Positions 12,511 through 24,487 of a DNA stretch of 64,000 bases are shown here, in pieces. The notes beneath the pieces are model-generated. The model was given only the letters and a program-made list of their open reading frames with translations, was not told where the DNA came from and did not search any database. Each line of letters begins with the position of its first letter. The first letter of the stretch is position 1. A program made the position numbers and the translations under genes. This stretch comes from Parasponia andersonii (lineage: Eukaryota > Streptophyta > Magnoliopsida > Rosales > Cannabaceae), in contig JXTB01000616.1 of NCBI GenBank assembly GCA_002914805.1, positions 1 through 64,000 of the forward strand, given 5' to 3'.

Positions 12511-14927
12511 GGAAAGTGATAAAGAAAAAGGAGGCAAGAGGCAAAGGAGGGTGTCTTAATAAAGAGGGGTCCTCTCTCTCTTTCTTTCTCTAATGACTAA
12601 GCTCTTTCTCTTTTGGTCAAACCGATCCCATCAGACAATGAAAGCGTATTGGGCCCACTTGCGGTGACATACCTGTCACGCTAGCACTTGCCGTCAAATG
12701 CAGGTTCGAATGAGATCCAACCACATATGACCTNTTTCCCGAAACCCAATGAGTTTTTTTTTTTTTTTTTTGGGGATTTTTAAGTAGAGAAATAATAAAA
12801 GGGAAGGAATATTGGTCTAGGTATTGACCTCATCAGCCTTAGTGGCCTTTGTTGAGTCTTATCAAACATTTAAAAATGGTCATAGGGTACGTTGGGACAC
12901 GGGTAGAACTTAGGTCAAACCAGCTACTCAGACCGTTCGATCTGTGAGTGCGACCACTTTTATGTCGAGAGAGAGAGAGAGAGATAGAATTGGGTGCCAG
13001 CACGATAGAGTTGACTTTTATGTTTCATTTTTGGCATTTATCCTAGTTTCCTTCGGGTAATCGAATTTTTATTTATTCAAACATTTGTTTTTGAAAGGGT
13101 TGTTAATTCAAACATTGATGTGCTATCAATGAGTATTTTTCATTGTAGGTAGACTCTGATCCATATTTGTTCATTACAAATGGCCCACCAAAATTTCATT
13201 TTTTGACTTTTATTATAAGGTTTGATTATAGCGGAAATAAAGAAAGAGCATTTCTCTAGTTTTAAGAAAATAACAATAACCAAGATTTTGCTAAATAAAT
13301 TTTAAGGGGAATAATCCAAATTTTTACCCAACTAATAAAAGTCGAATCTTATAAAATCTGAAACTATGTAATCGCGTAAATAAATTTCAAGTTTCATATG
13401 CTTTTTTTAAGTATAATGTTGATTCATTGACTGGGTGTAAATTAATACACTATATTTGGAAGGATTATTAGGTTTGGATATGTAAAGATATTGTTTGTAT
13501 TGATCAGTCATATATATTTTGAAGGTTGAAACATGAAAAATCCCCAGGAATACAATCGCAAAATGAGTAGAAATTTGCAAAGAGATGAGGTCAACGGATA
13601 TTGGATTTATAATCAGTGCAATAATTAAAACCTGAAAGATCATTAGAACAAAAGGTACGTAATTCATTTTCTGTGATAAAAACACTTAAATGTTGTTGAC
13701 TTTCATTTCTAGGCAATAAGGAAGCATGATTACGAAATCTCGCGCCATTTATGTTTAGATTTTGGAGCGTACATAGAGATCGAGATTAGCTATTGGATCT
13801 AACAAAATTTAATGGCATTTTACGCAATGAGATAAAAGTTGAGTCAACATATTAAATTTTCCTGGTTTATTATATCAAAAAACAAAAAAAAAAAATAATC
13901 TCTGGATTAGTTTGTTGATAATAAAGTTGGTTTTATTCTCCATAAACTTCCTAATTGCCATATATAATTTAATTTTCTATACGTGTAGCTGTCAAGTATT
14001 CAAATATTATAACCTATCAGTTAATTATCATCTGCATGCCGAACCGGTTAATAAATGTTTCTATATTCCCATTAAAAAAAATGTGTTACATATATATTTT
14101 ATATGTCTATGAGATGCAAAGTACGTTGTTAAGAAAAGATTGAATGGTTGTATCTGGACTCTAATTATATGGTAAGCAACGTCATGAACAGTAATGTGAA
14201 CTACTATTAGCATTAATAAGAAAAAGTACACCGCACCTGTTTATCAAATCTGAAAAACCAAACTATCATAATTTTTTAAAAAAAAAATCACCCCTAAAAT
14301 ACTTAATTAAATGCCAATAAATGTGGCATAAACATATGTATATATATTACCTTCACGCATGACAGGATCTAATCTACGTAAATATTTTTAAAGCCGACAT
14401 ACTAATACGCATAAGAGAAACTATTCATGTACTTAGGGCGTAGCTAGTGAGGAAATAGGGTATCAAATGTTTTACTTAATTTTCGTCATAATTAATGACA
14501 ATGTTTCTCTGATTTATTTCTAAATACGAGGTTATATTATCCAGATATTAAACTTATGGGAACAGCATAACATTGAGCTAATAGAAATTTGACTTTTGAG
14601 TCCAGGGATAAGAATTGCACGAAGATTAGGGGCCATTAACTGTTTCCCAAATTTCTATTAAATCTGCCATGTACGAGAAAAAGCATAAGATAGATGGAAT
14701 ATTCATGGAAGTTAAATGGAGAAAACACAAGTCAAACCCTATATACAGAAAGTAAGGGACGTAGCAGAGAGCCTAGATTAGAAACAGGGAGAAAATTCTG
14801 GTAAATTTCAATTTGCAATAGCTGTATTGTACATTAATTTGATTCAAAATTTCCGGGAATCAAGCTGATTGACGATCGTTGACCATGGCTTAATTTCATT
14901 GACTTTTATGTTGGAGACTGGATCATG
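12419..14927. other. WRKY promoter region and gene-free interval
   Basis: The part nearest the gene holds a GA run (12476-12514) in the presumed leader and a pyrimidine-rich stretch near 12570-12600. A single undetermined base is at 12734, and a second GA run is at 12967-12983. Beyond about 13000 the DNA is AT-rich with no supported gene. Open frames at 13407-13685 and 13912-14112 are low-complexity Ile/Tyr/Leu-rich sequence. Confidence 0.55.
12476..12514. repeat. (GA)n tract in the WRKY leader
   Basis: GA dinucleotides with one interruption (GATAGAGA), about 60 bases upstream of the WRKY start codon. On the gene strand this reads as CT, a common plant 5' UTR or core-promoter element. Confidence 0.85.
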
Positions 14928-15740
14928 TTTTGAATACTAGCTAGTTATATATCTTCTTTTTCAGTTTTTTTTTTTAACTTAATAATTTCGTTTTATACTA
15001 CGGAGTGATAGATTTAAGTGGTAAGAGTCTTCACTATTTAAGATTTTGGTCTTAGATTCGAATCACACCAGATAAGCGTGAAAACCTATTATCTCTAATC
15101 AGGTAGGGTAGAGATTTGGTAATAATAAATATTTTTCTTTAATTTATAATAAGTAAAAGTCATTAGTTAAGCTCCACTATTAAAATAAATAAATAAATTC
15201 GTTTTATGCATATGACGTCTGTTAAGCGCATTTTGTAATAGTAGTGATTAGTGATTTTCTTTTTCATAGAAGGTGTGTTATTTTTTTTTTAAAAGAATAG
15301 ACTTAATTAATGACCTCATTTATTACAAATTAAAAAATATATTTTGAATACTAGCTAGTTATATATCTTCTTTTTGAGTTTTTTCTTACCTGATTAATTC
15401 GTTTTATGCATCCTACGTCTACAACGTACGTTCTGTAATAGTAATGATTAGTGATTTCCTTTTTTTTAGAGAGTGTGCTATTTTTTTTAAAATATACTTA
15501 ATTAATAACATCTATTTATTACAAATTAAACGAATATATTTTGGATACTAGCTAACTATATATCTTCTTTTTCAGTTTTCCCTTACCTAATAAATTCGTT
15601 TTATGCATGTTACGCCTACGTTTCGTAATAGTAGTGATTAGTAATTTCCTTTTTCTTAAAGGGTGTGCTATTTTATTTAATCAAAAATATTGGCTTAATT
15701 AATGATCTCTATTTATTATAAATTTTAAAAAAATACATAT
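14928..15740. repeat. Three tandem ~200-bp repeat units
   Basis: Units begin at about 14928, 15343 and 15540 with TTGAATACTAGCTA or TTGGATACTAGCTA. Each continues through TATATATCTTCTTTTT, AATTCGTTTTAT, a CGTAATAGTAGTGATTAGTG-like block and CTTAATTAAT before an A/T-rich end. Units 2 and 3 are about 200 bp. Unit 1 is about 415 bp because a SINE-like sequence of about 200 bp splits it. Confidence 0.85.
14997..15197 (+). mobile_element. tRNA-derived SINE inserted in tandem unit 1
   Basis: The inserted 201 bp is flanked by a direct repeat TTCGTTTTAT (14987-14996 and 15198-15207) that occurs once in the other two tandem units. The head contains an A-box-like TAGATTTAAGTGG (15009-15021) and a B-box-like GATTCGAATCA (15055-15065), the spacing of an RNA polymerase III promoter. 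The 3' end is an A-rich (AAAT)n tail. Together these match a SINE copied by a LINE-encoded enzyme. The SINE family is not identified. Confidence 0.75.
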
Positions 15741-16501
15741 TATGACTAATTCTGGTATGACTTAAACGTAGGACAGATATCTTAGATAGTGAATGTTCTT
15801 ACTATTTGAGTCAACCTATTTCGTAAGACGGTCTGCTACAATTATGAGCAAATTATCCAATGTAATTGGATATGATCAATCTATCCAATAATCCAATTTA
15901 AGCTTCAAAATCTAATGACCGAGTTCGACCTTCGACTAAGAAGAAATCTAAGACAATCTATATAAATTAATACACATAAATATATAATCTTAATTATTTT
16001 AAATTAGCCACCATAAATTGAAATAATTTTTTTAAATAGTTTAATTTGTGACAAATTTTTTATTGGGTTTGTATACTATTTATCGTATGTATTGATCACA
16101 CACATATATAGTTAAGTTGAAATTAGGATTTTTTAATTTAACTTTTAAATTTATGAGAATGGAATTTAATCTTTAAATTAACTTAACATCCAATCGAAGT
16201 TCATCACTTCACAACTTAACCTTTCGGTGAATTGGATTGGTTTATGCCAAATAATTCACACCTCTAATAAACTGTTTATTACCCCCCGCCTTTGGCATAA
16301 ACATGCGATAAAGAACATATTGTCTTGACTTTAAATATGTTTGTAAGTTAGTGATTAATGGTGCTCTTGCTCACATTTTCAAGAAAGATGCTTATGAAAG
16401 TTACGTTGTTAATGTTAAGCGTGGAGGTTTTGTAAGTTCGGGGTTTTCTTATAAATAAGGGATATTGGTCTAAAATATCTTATTTTAAGAGTTGAACGAT
16501 G
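15741..16501. other. AT-rich interval before the LTR element
   Basis: No gene or repeat was recognised apart from the ATATA at 16502-16506, which forms the left target duplication of the following retrotransposon. Confidence 0.5.
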
Positions 16502-16506
16502 ATATA

Positions 16507-17135
16507 TGTTGACAAAGGTTTTGTCAACAATGAATTTAAGAAATTACACGATGTGGTTTGTGTGTGTAAAGGGTTGATCAATTAAAGTATGTACAAGAGA
16601 CAAGAATTTTATAGTGGTTCGGCTCCAAAAAAGATGAGCCTACTTCCATTATTGTTCACTATTTTCTTGAAGATTACAAGAGAGTACAAAGTGTGTTCAG
16701 AAAGTAAGTCCTTAAGTTAAGTTTTTTCCTCTCCCAAGATCCCTCACAGCAACATTGATCTTCCCTTTATATAGGTGAAGGTAGTTCAATATTTCCCGAT
16801 TATGAAAACGGGTAAGTATATAATCAAAAAAAATACAATTTGAGTAACAATATAACTGGGCAATAACTTAAATGAAACGACTGGTCGATCTTGAAAGAGA
16901 ATCTTTTGTTTCCCTTTCTGTGTAGATTACCCGTTTGACGAAGCTCTGTCTAGTTTCTTTTTCGTACTATTCGCACTTAACTTGTTCAGAGAAAGTCGCA
17001 CTTTATTCGGAGGGAGGTCGCATTCGACTTACTCGGAAGAGATCGCACTTAACTTACTCATGCGACCTGTCACATCCTCTTAGTTGCTTTCCCTTTTTGG
17101 CATTGACCATCATCTAGTTTTTAGACCGCACAACA
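16507..17135 (-). repeat. 3' LTR of the Tat element
   Basis: 629 bp, starting TGTTGACAAA and ending ACAACA on the plus strand. The outer end has a perfect 10-bp inverted repeat (TGTTGACAAA, 3-base loop, TTTGTCAACA). It matches 24488-25114 along its whole length with scattered substitutions. Confidence 0.95.
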
Positions 17136-17439
17136 ATTGCCCCTCCACTCCATTAGTTCTTTAGGACAAAATGGAGCTTCTTTGTATTAAGTGTGAGTTC
17201 ATAAATGCGACGTCATGACATTATCTCGAGATCTTCGAAGAGTCGCCAATTCTTAAATCACATCTTTTCAGAATCACACGTATCTTCTCCTGACAGATGA
17301 AACCACGTGTCACATTTTCTCAGCAAAACTCGAGGAGACTTTTCCATTTTTTGAGCAGAAACAATGACATCGATGATGCCAGCTGTTGTCTTAAATCGAG
17401 TCATTTCAAATTTTGAAAAGATACTGAATTAATTTCAGA

Positions 17440-20400
17440 AAATCAACTCCCGCGTGAATGTTGGCTTCTGGATCTGAAAATTAAATACTTTGATCTACGG
17501 CTGTGATTTGGCAATGCCAGTGACATATATATCGAAAAGCACTCTGCCTCTTCTTCATTACTCAAATCCTATCGCCTTCTGCTTCTCTCTCTTGAAACCC
17601 GAAGCGTCCACAAAGCAATCCTTCCGGCGTTGTTCTGTTTCTCAACTCGCACAACTTTGTCATCTTCTCCGACGAAGTTATCATCACAATCCTTCAGATG
17701 CCATCTTGGTCCCTCTGTCTTCGAAGAAAGGTTAGTATATATCCTCTCTCTCTTATTCTTCGATTTTTCCAGAACTCTTATTTACAGATCCTATTTCTAG
17801 AAAATAGGAACAAACTGTATAGCCTCAATATTCTGAACATAAACCCATCCCATATTCAGATGGACTATAAAATAGAAATTTTTCAGAATTCCTCCATTAA
17901 TTTATAGAATACACTCTTTAGATGACTAATAGACAGGCGAACTTGTAGAAGAATTTTAGGATCTGAAACCTTTTTTTTTTTTTTTGAAAACCGTAGTCAG
18001 TCGAGTGACGAATTATCAAGGAAGTGCTCGAACAATTTCTATAAATCCGTAGATCGATTAGAAAAAATTCGATGAGTAGCTTGTTGATGCAATCCTAGGA
18101 TGAGACCCCAAAACTGCTCGCATATAACTAAGATCCCTGATGCTCGCATAGGACTAAATCCATCCATATTTCTTTTCAGATGTCTAATAGTGAGGATTTT
18201 AGGGAAGGGAATGCATTCTCAGGAGAATCTTCTAATACCAGCGTTAGCTCTATAAACTTCGAAGACTATCTTGAGCTAGAACCTGAAGTAGAAATAACTG
18301 GGGTAAGGCAAAGTAGTCCTCGCATAGGCGACCTTCCTCAAGACCAATGGTCTCGGCATATTAGAGATTCCCCTGTGTTCGCAACAGGTTATCAATATGT
18401 AGAGGGAGATTGGTCATGTACCAATGTAAAGACGAGCTGTTCAACAAACAAGCTCAGAAAAATCGTTTGCAACTATAAAATCGACGTCCTTCTACGCCTT
18501 CCCACAGAGTTCAATAGACCACATACACCTCCTCGTGGAATTGCCTCATTTTCGGAAGCAGTTCTTAGATGCGATTTCTACCTCCCACTTTATCCTTACA
18601 TAAAATCAATCGTCGATTATTATGGAGTCGTCTATTTTTAACTAACTCTAAACACTTATAGATACATGGTAGGTCTNGTTTTACCAAGTGAAATCAAATC
18701 CATCAGACTTCGGCTTCTTTTATGCGAGCAAGTGGTCGAACCAAGCAATAAAAATATCTACAGGGTTCACAACAATATGGGAAAATAGAAAAATCTATTT
18801 TTCTACTTTGACTATGCGGATAATGGCTTCTTTCAGACTCCTGGTAGATAACTTTTAGCTTATCGCCTTTTCTATATAAATATATTATTCTGATCGCACT
18901 TGTATATCATCGTAGATAACAGGGAATGACCAGGACTCTCTAGAGAGCAGCTCGCAAGGGTATATAAAATAAACAACTTTCCGATCGAAGAGTTTGATTA
19001 GAAGATGCTTGGGACAACCAAGAACTTAGTTGCTTGCGGACTACTTCCAAGGGGAGCCACCTTCCCAGATTCTACTAATCTTCCCACCAAATCTTTGAGC
19101 TCGAAGCCGAGGAAATAGAAAGAAAAGGGTTCCTCGTCTTCAAAACCTAGGAAACGAAAAGCACCTGCCATACCTACAGTCTCAGAAGCATCCTCTTCAG
19201 ACGTTGTATCGCCACCAATCTCTTATCAGCAAGAAGGTAGTTATTTCTTTTTTTTCTCTCATCGTATTATGTCACCTCGCATGCTGACTCGCATATTTGT
19301 ACAGAAATAGTTATTGACAGCGGACTGCGAGCACCGCCTTCAACTCTGGGGGCAATGGCAAAGTCCAAGACACTAGAGAGCACACCTCCAACGACGAAAG
19401 GGAAAGAGAAGGTCGACACTTTAAAGAAACGAAAAGTCGCCTTCGAGGATATTCCGACAAGCACGCCTCCTCTTCAATCTCTACTAACTGCGAGCCAACC
19501 TGAACCACCCAAGGAGACGACCACTTTTGATGAAGGACCGAGCTAAGTTGATAAAGACGAGGAACTTTTCGCACTACTTCGTCAACTACCAGAAAAAGCT
19601 GGTATGAGCATGGCCTTCATCGACCGTTTTACCTCTGAAGATGGCTGGGAGAGAATGAAGTGACGATCAACCAAGGTTGCCTTCGTTTCTGCGATGAGGA
19701 TGTTGGCGAATGTAAGCATCTTCTATTTTCTCTCTTCAACGCACTTTTCTGGTATTGATATATTATATTTTCAGACCACTGTAGCTGCTGTTCTGATGCA
19801 TGACCCAGTCCTCGAATGTATTAAAAAAATCGAAAAAGTCAAAGAAATAACCCAAGCATTCGAGAAATCGGAGAAGGCTCACGAGGAAGAGAAAAAATCC
19901 TTCGAACTAGAGAATCGGCAGCTACGCAAGGATCTGGCCAAGGAAAAGCTCGAAAAGGAGAACTCGAGGAGAAAATTAAAGAACTTGAGAAGATAATCTC
20001 TAAGCATCCAGATATTCTAGAGAAGGCAACGACAGAAGCGGCTCACAAGGCTATAGAAGAGTTCAAAGCCACCAAAGGCAATAACCCAAGTATTCGAGGA
20101 CTCAAAGAAGGCTCGCGAGAAAGAGAAAAAATCCTTCGAACTGGAGAATCGGTAGCTACGCGAGGATCTGGCCAAGGAAAAGCTCGAAAAGGATAAACTC
20201 AAGGAGAAAATTAAAGAACTTGAGAAGACAATCTCCGAGCATCCAGATATTCTAAAAAAGGCAACGATAGAAGCGGCTCACAAGGCTATAGAAGAATTCA
20301 AAGCCACTGAAGGCAAGGAGCTCGAAGAAAAAGCTAGTAACATCGCCTCGTCGACCATAATATATAATATCTTCTGCGAGCATCCGGATTTCGACTTTTC

Positions 20401-20494
20401 CATCCTTGGTAAAGATGTGGTCGAGCTTGTCCAGAGTTGGAGACAAGTGGAGGCTGCCAAGACTGGAGACGGTGGAGCGAGCACATCTGCATAA
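17440..20494 (+). pseudogene. Antisense accessory gene of the Tat element (gypsy-type 'transposase_28'-like)
   Basis: This gene runs opposite to gag-pol. Its start is ATG 18180, directly after a splice acceptor. A leader exon at about 17480-17730 ending AAGAAAG/GTTAGT suggests a spliced 5' UTR. The first coding block (18180-18640) ends PPRGIASFSEAVLRCDFYLPLYPYIKSIVDYYGVVYF, which fits the plant 'putative gypsy type transposon' domain (PF04195). Its TAA at about 18640 falls inside that domain, because the continuation LTLNTYRYMVGL still matches. A single N lies at 18677. Later blocks at 19355-19545 (Lys/Pro/Thr-rich) and 19770-20494 form a long charged coiled coil. The last block ends HPDFDFSILGKDVVELVQSWRQVEAA and stops at 20492-20494. 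Stops and a one-base frameshift near 19955 show decay. The biological role of this protein family is unknown to me. Confidence 0.7.
19847..20314 (+). repeat. 234-bp tandem duplication in the antisense coiled coil
   Basis: Two copies start at 19847 and 20081 with ATAACCCAAG and continue through GAAAAAATCCTTCGAACT, GATCTGGCCAAGGAAAAGCT and GAAGCGGCTCACAAGGCTAT. The period of 234 bp is 78 codons, so the frame is kept in principle. Copy 1 has a one-base deletion relative to copy 2 (GGAGAACTCGAGG against GGATAAACTCAAGG), and copy 2 has an in-frame TAG (GAATCGGTAGCTA). Confidence 0.92.
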
Positions 20495-21129
20495 TTTCCT
20501 TTTTTTAAAAAAAAATTCAGAACAATGCGGGCTTTATCCCTTAATTTTTTGTAATACTTTGCTTGCATACAAGTGCGAGCCTTTATCAATGAATAAATGC
20601 TTTCTTTATTAGACGTTTATTCCTACAAAATAACTAAAACATTATATTGCAATATAAAGATACATAATTTAACCAAGTAGTCAATCACTAGGTGACAGAT
20701 CGGTACGCTATTGCGATTCGAATTTTAAGTGTTAGGATAAGTTAGGTCGCTTAAGAAGACAGCAAGTATGAGTGGTGCGAACTCAATACTATTTTTCAAA
20801 AGTTCCATGGCAAAATATAATATAGCAATATATCACATCGAACAATGAACATTTTGCTTAGTTACTTTGTTGTTCGAGGAGAGAAATTGCGTAATACGAA
20901 ATGCTATGGCATGAAGCGAGGAAAAAATCCTAAGATTTTAAGAAATTTTAGAAATTTTGGCGATCTAAAATTCCGACCCCTCTAAACGGACGTTTTGCAT
21001 AGTCCCTTAGGAAGCAAGTAGGAGATAATATTCTGATCCCACTGCCCCCCAAGTTTTATGGTGTTCAAAGACTGCCATAAAACTATAAAAGGTGGACCAA
21101 ATCGAATGATTGATGAGGAGACACCCTTA

Positions 21130-21266
21130 TTGATGAGGACGAATGACGATCAACGAATGACGAACAACGAATGATGATCAACGAATAACGATTAACGAAT
21201 GACGATCAACGAATGACGAATAACGAATGACGAACAACGAATGACGATCAACGAATGACGAATAAG
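21130..21266. repeat. Tandem 7/14-bp repeats (ACGAATG units) in the pol tail
   Basis: About nineteen alternating heptamers, ACGAATG with ACGATCA, ACGAACA or ACGAATA, following the integrase remnant on the minus strand. They resemble a young minisatellite inside the retroelement. Confidence 0.9.
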
Positions 21267-21660
21267 TAGATATCTTTATTGATGAATGAAGAATACATGA
21301 AGATTTACTAATAATAGCGACGAAGTTGTTCTGCATTCCAAGCATGCTCGATCTTTTGTCCACCAGTGCGAGCTAACTTATATGTCTCAGGTCGAATAAC
21401 GGCATTAATAACATATGGTCCTTCCCAAGAGGGTCCAAATACACCGGCACTATGCTCTTTATTATTAGGTATAACCTGTCAAAGAACAAGATCACCAACT
21501 TCAAACCCTCAGATTCTAACTTTAGAGTTATAATATCGAGCCGTGCACTGTTGATATGATGCGATCCGAAGCTGAGACTGCTCGCGCCTTTCTTCTAAAA
21601 GATCGAGCTCAATCCTCATCAGCGCGCTACTTTGATCTTGCTCATAGGTAGATCGTCATA
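21267..21660 (-). pseudogene. Integrase C-terminal remnant of the Tat pol
   Basis: On the minus strand the sequence reads ALMRIELDLLEERREQSQLRIASYQQCTARYYNSKVRI, a stop, then GFEVGDLVL, a stop, and PNNKEHSAGVFGPSWEGPYVINAVIRPETYKLARTGGQKIEHAWNAEQLRRYY. This is the typical end of Ty3/gypsy integrase, with the GPxWEGPY motif. It begins abruptly beside the protease/RT-leader remnant, so about 3 kb of pol has been lost at roughly 21650-21670. Confidence 0.88.
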
Positions 21661-21664
21661 TCTA

Positions 21665-22400
21665 TATTGAGGCAGTGACACATGATATTCGGATCAATCT
21701 CCACCATATCTGAATGTTGCTATGCGAAGATATCCAAATTTGATTTCAGAAAAGTGATTAATGAAGCTCGCACAGGTTCTTGAAGCTTTGCTCCAATTTT
21801 AAGAACCTTCGAAGACCTATCGATTGGCAAATCTTCCAAATATTCTATAGGTCCAGTTTTGTCCTCACCATCAATTTCTCGAGGGTCGAGGTCATTGATT
21901 GACGTTCCGCGTGACGCTTCACCTGACGTTTCTGATGCTTTCCTTGATGCTTTTCCTTGTAGCTGGACCATCATTGTGCGAGGTGTCATATCTTTTGTTG
22001 CGAGCTTTATTGAGTTATTATAACAAGTCCTCATATCATATTGGTTGCCACGCACCTTGCCTACTCCTTGTTGAGTTGGGAATTTCATAGCAAAATGATA
22101 GATCGAAGTTATTACTCGAAGTTCCCTCAGTGTCGGTCTTCCTAATATAGCATTAAATGCAGAGGGACAATCTACAACTAAGAATTGGGTCATTACCATC
22201 AAAACCCTAGGATAAGTTCTAACGTTGACCATTAACTCAATCATGCCCCTGGGCATTATGCTATTACCAGTAAATCCGTAGAGTGAGGTGACAGCGGGCT
22301 TCAGGTCGCTTTTACTCAACCCCATCTTCTCGAAGGCGTCATAGTACAGGATGTCAACAGTACTGCCATTATCAACCAATACTCGCCATAGCTACATGCT
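21665..22400 (-). pseudogene. Aspartic protease and start of RT region, Tat pol
   Basis: The open part (22379-21720) begins VDNGSTVDILYYDAFEKMGL, the active-site region of Tat-type retroviral-like proteases, followed by FLVVDCPSAFNAILGRPTLRELRVITS. Further down, SNLDIFA, a stop, and QHSDMVEIDPNIMCHCLNID match the linker just before reverse transcriptase (usually ...DVFAW..DMPGIDP..I.HHLNVD). The reverse transcriptase itself is absent. Upstream in-frame LWRVL shows the frame continuing past the first ATG. Confidence 0.88.
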
Positions 22401-22666
22401 TCCACAGTTGATCTTTATGACCAACGCATCATTGTGCGGGTAATAGACCTCCCTGGCATCCTACTCCGTGAAGATAATATCTATATCGGTACCCGTTGAA
22501 GCTTTTGTGGTCGCTGCTCGAGATGCATGACATTAGTTAATAGTTGCTATCGCGCTTCTCGTGCATACCTATCTTGTGCTCTCTTCGAGTTTCTACCGAT
22601 GTGCAGGCCTCCAAAAATAGTTCGCACCTCGCGTTGAATTTCTGGAGGTTGTTATTGGTCTTCTTC

Positions 22667-24450
22667 TCACCTTTCATTATTTTGTTTAGTGTACTGCCGC
22701 AACCGCCCTTCTTTAATTAATCTTTCGATTTCATCTTTCAAAGCGAAACAGTTATTGGTATCATGTCCAATGTCATTGTGATACCGACAGAACTTGTTGG
22801 GGTCGTGCCTCACTCTACCTCTTTTCATCGGTTCCAGTTGACGATACCTCTCCTGCTGTTTCGTGACCGCATAAATATGATCTATGGATGCGTTCAGTTC
22901 AGTATAGTTGTTGAATCTTATTGGAGCTTTTGGAACTTCCTGCTTTTTCTGTTGGGGCTGTTTTTCAGTTGTTTGTTCATTACTCCTTTTATTCGACCTT
23001 TTTTTATTATTGTTGTTTGTGGTCGCATCTTTATTAGCATCCTTCATTCCTTCCTTTGTGACCTTACGAAGATTTTCGAGTGAAGATTCTACCCTTAGAT
23101 ACCGACCAACTCTGTGATAGAAGTCTTCAAGGATTCTGCATTCTCAGTCAAGTAAATTTTCCCGGAGTTTAGTTTCTGGTCGCACCTCAGCCATCATTAG
23201 AGTTAAAACTCCTCCTTCAGGTAGGTTGTTGACCTTTGCCAATTCTGAGGTAAAGCGATTTAGGTAAGATTGTAGAGTTTCCTTTGGACCTTGCCGAATA
23301 GCAGACAGATTGACCAGTGGAACAGTGAAATCCTTTGCAGCCTAGAATTGCCTCAAGAATGCAGTTTGGAGTTGTTACCAGGATGAGATTGAGCCAGACT
23401 TGAGTCCTCAGAACCACTTCTTTACTACTCCCATGAGAGTTACAATAAAACACCTACAACGTGCGAGATCATCGACACGATGTAGTTCCATCAGGTCGTT
23501 GAAGTGATCCATATGATCTTGCGGATCAGTTTTCCTATCGAAAGTATTTATGGTGGGAAGTTTGAATCCAGCAGATAAAGCAGCAGCTCAAATTTTCTCG
23601 CTGAATGATGATTGACGATACCCATCAGCGAGCTCATCGTCCCAGCTGGCAAGTGTATCTAATGCGATCCTCAAATTGTGAACATCAACATTCGGAGGGA
23701 GAGGGAGAATATTATCTTTTGCTGGTGGTAGGGGTGGCCCTTGGTTGTTATCGCGATTTAAAATAGATTGTCAGGTAGAGTCTGCTACGACCTTTGTGGG
23801 GTTTCCATTGAAATAGTGCGATGAGATCGACTTCGGTCGTTGAGATGCGATGTGGATTGTTCTTGAGTTCGTCGCTGTTCTAGATGTTGTCTTAGGTCAG
23901 TAGGATTTTGTCGAGATTCCCTACTAATCCTTTCAAAGACACTCCTCGATTATCGTTTTTGCTCGTTGTTTAGACCATCAAGATTGATGGTCGCTCTCCA
24001 AGAAAGTTGTCGACAATTACAATTTATGCTTGAACTTTTAGTTCCGGATTCCAGGGGCAAGTCTGTGACCTTACCTTTTCCCTTGGAAGTGCGATCTCTG
24101 TGACGCTCCTACCGGGCTTTATGGTAGTCGCGACTCCCTGTCTCTAGGACCTAAATTCCTTTCTCAGGTTGTTGAGCAGGATGTTCTCTGAGACATTCGT
24201 GCTGTGGTGGAGTTAGCATCTATCCCTCAGCAAGTCGTCGTAGAGAGTCATTAATTTGACTTATAATTTGCTGAAGGTTCACCAGTGCTTCCTCCATCCG
24301 ATCCTGTCTCTGGACAATATTTTCCAGTGCGGTCACAGTAGACTGATCCCGAGCAGGATCTACCTGTGCAACAGCAGTACTTTGGGAATGATTTTGGCAA
24401 GTTCCGGTGTTTCTGGTGTTTGCTATTGTTGAAAGAAGCGGAATTGACAA
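22667..24450 (-). pseudogene. Tat gag, multiply broken
   Basis: The N-terminal block (24450-24220) is glutamine-rich with a coiled coil (QRQDRMEEALVNLQQII). The capsid-like Retrotrans_gag domain (about 23535-23210) reads DPQDHMDHFNDLMELHRVDDLARCRCFIVTLMGVVKKWF and continues through SISSW and QTAFLRQF to PLVNLSAIRQGPKETLQSYLNRF. Three stop codons fall after WF, SSW and RQF in one frame. The C-terminal block (23047-22667) contains the zinc-knuckle-like CRYHNDIGHDTNNCFALKDEIERLI. The gene cannot make intact Gag. Confidence 0.9.
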
Positions 24451-24487
24451 ATTTTTCTACCGGAATAGCCCTTCTTCTAGCGCCAAT

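Noticed and set aside
17136-17153. Primer-binding site next to the left LTR (plus-strand orientation of the element)
   Set aside because: The sequence is pyrimidine-rich on the plus strand, i.e. a polypurine tract on the minus strand, while a primer-site-like sequence borders the right LTR; gag and protease are also on the minus strand.
22763-23117. Plus-strand open frames of 69-106 codons opposite gag
   Set aside because: Phe/Leu-rich shadows of the gag zinc-knuckle region; the recognised domain is on the minus strand.
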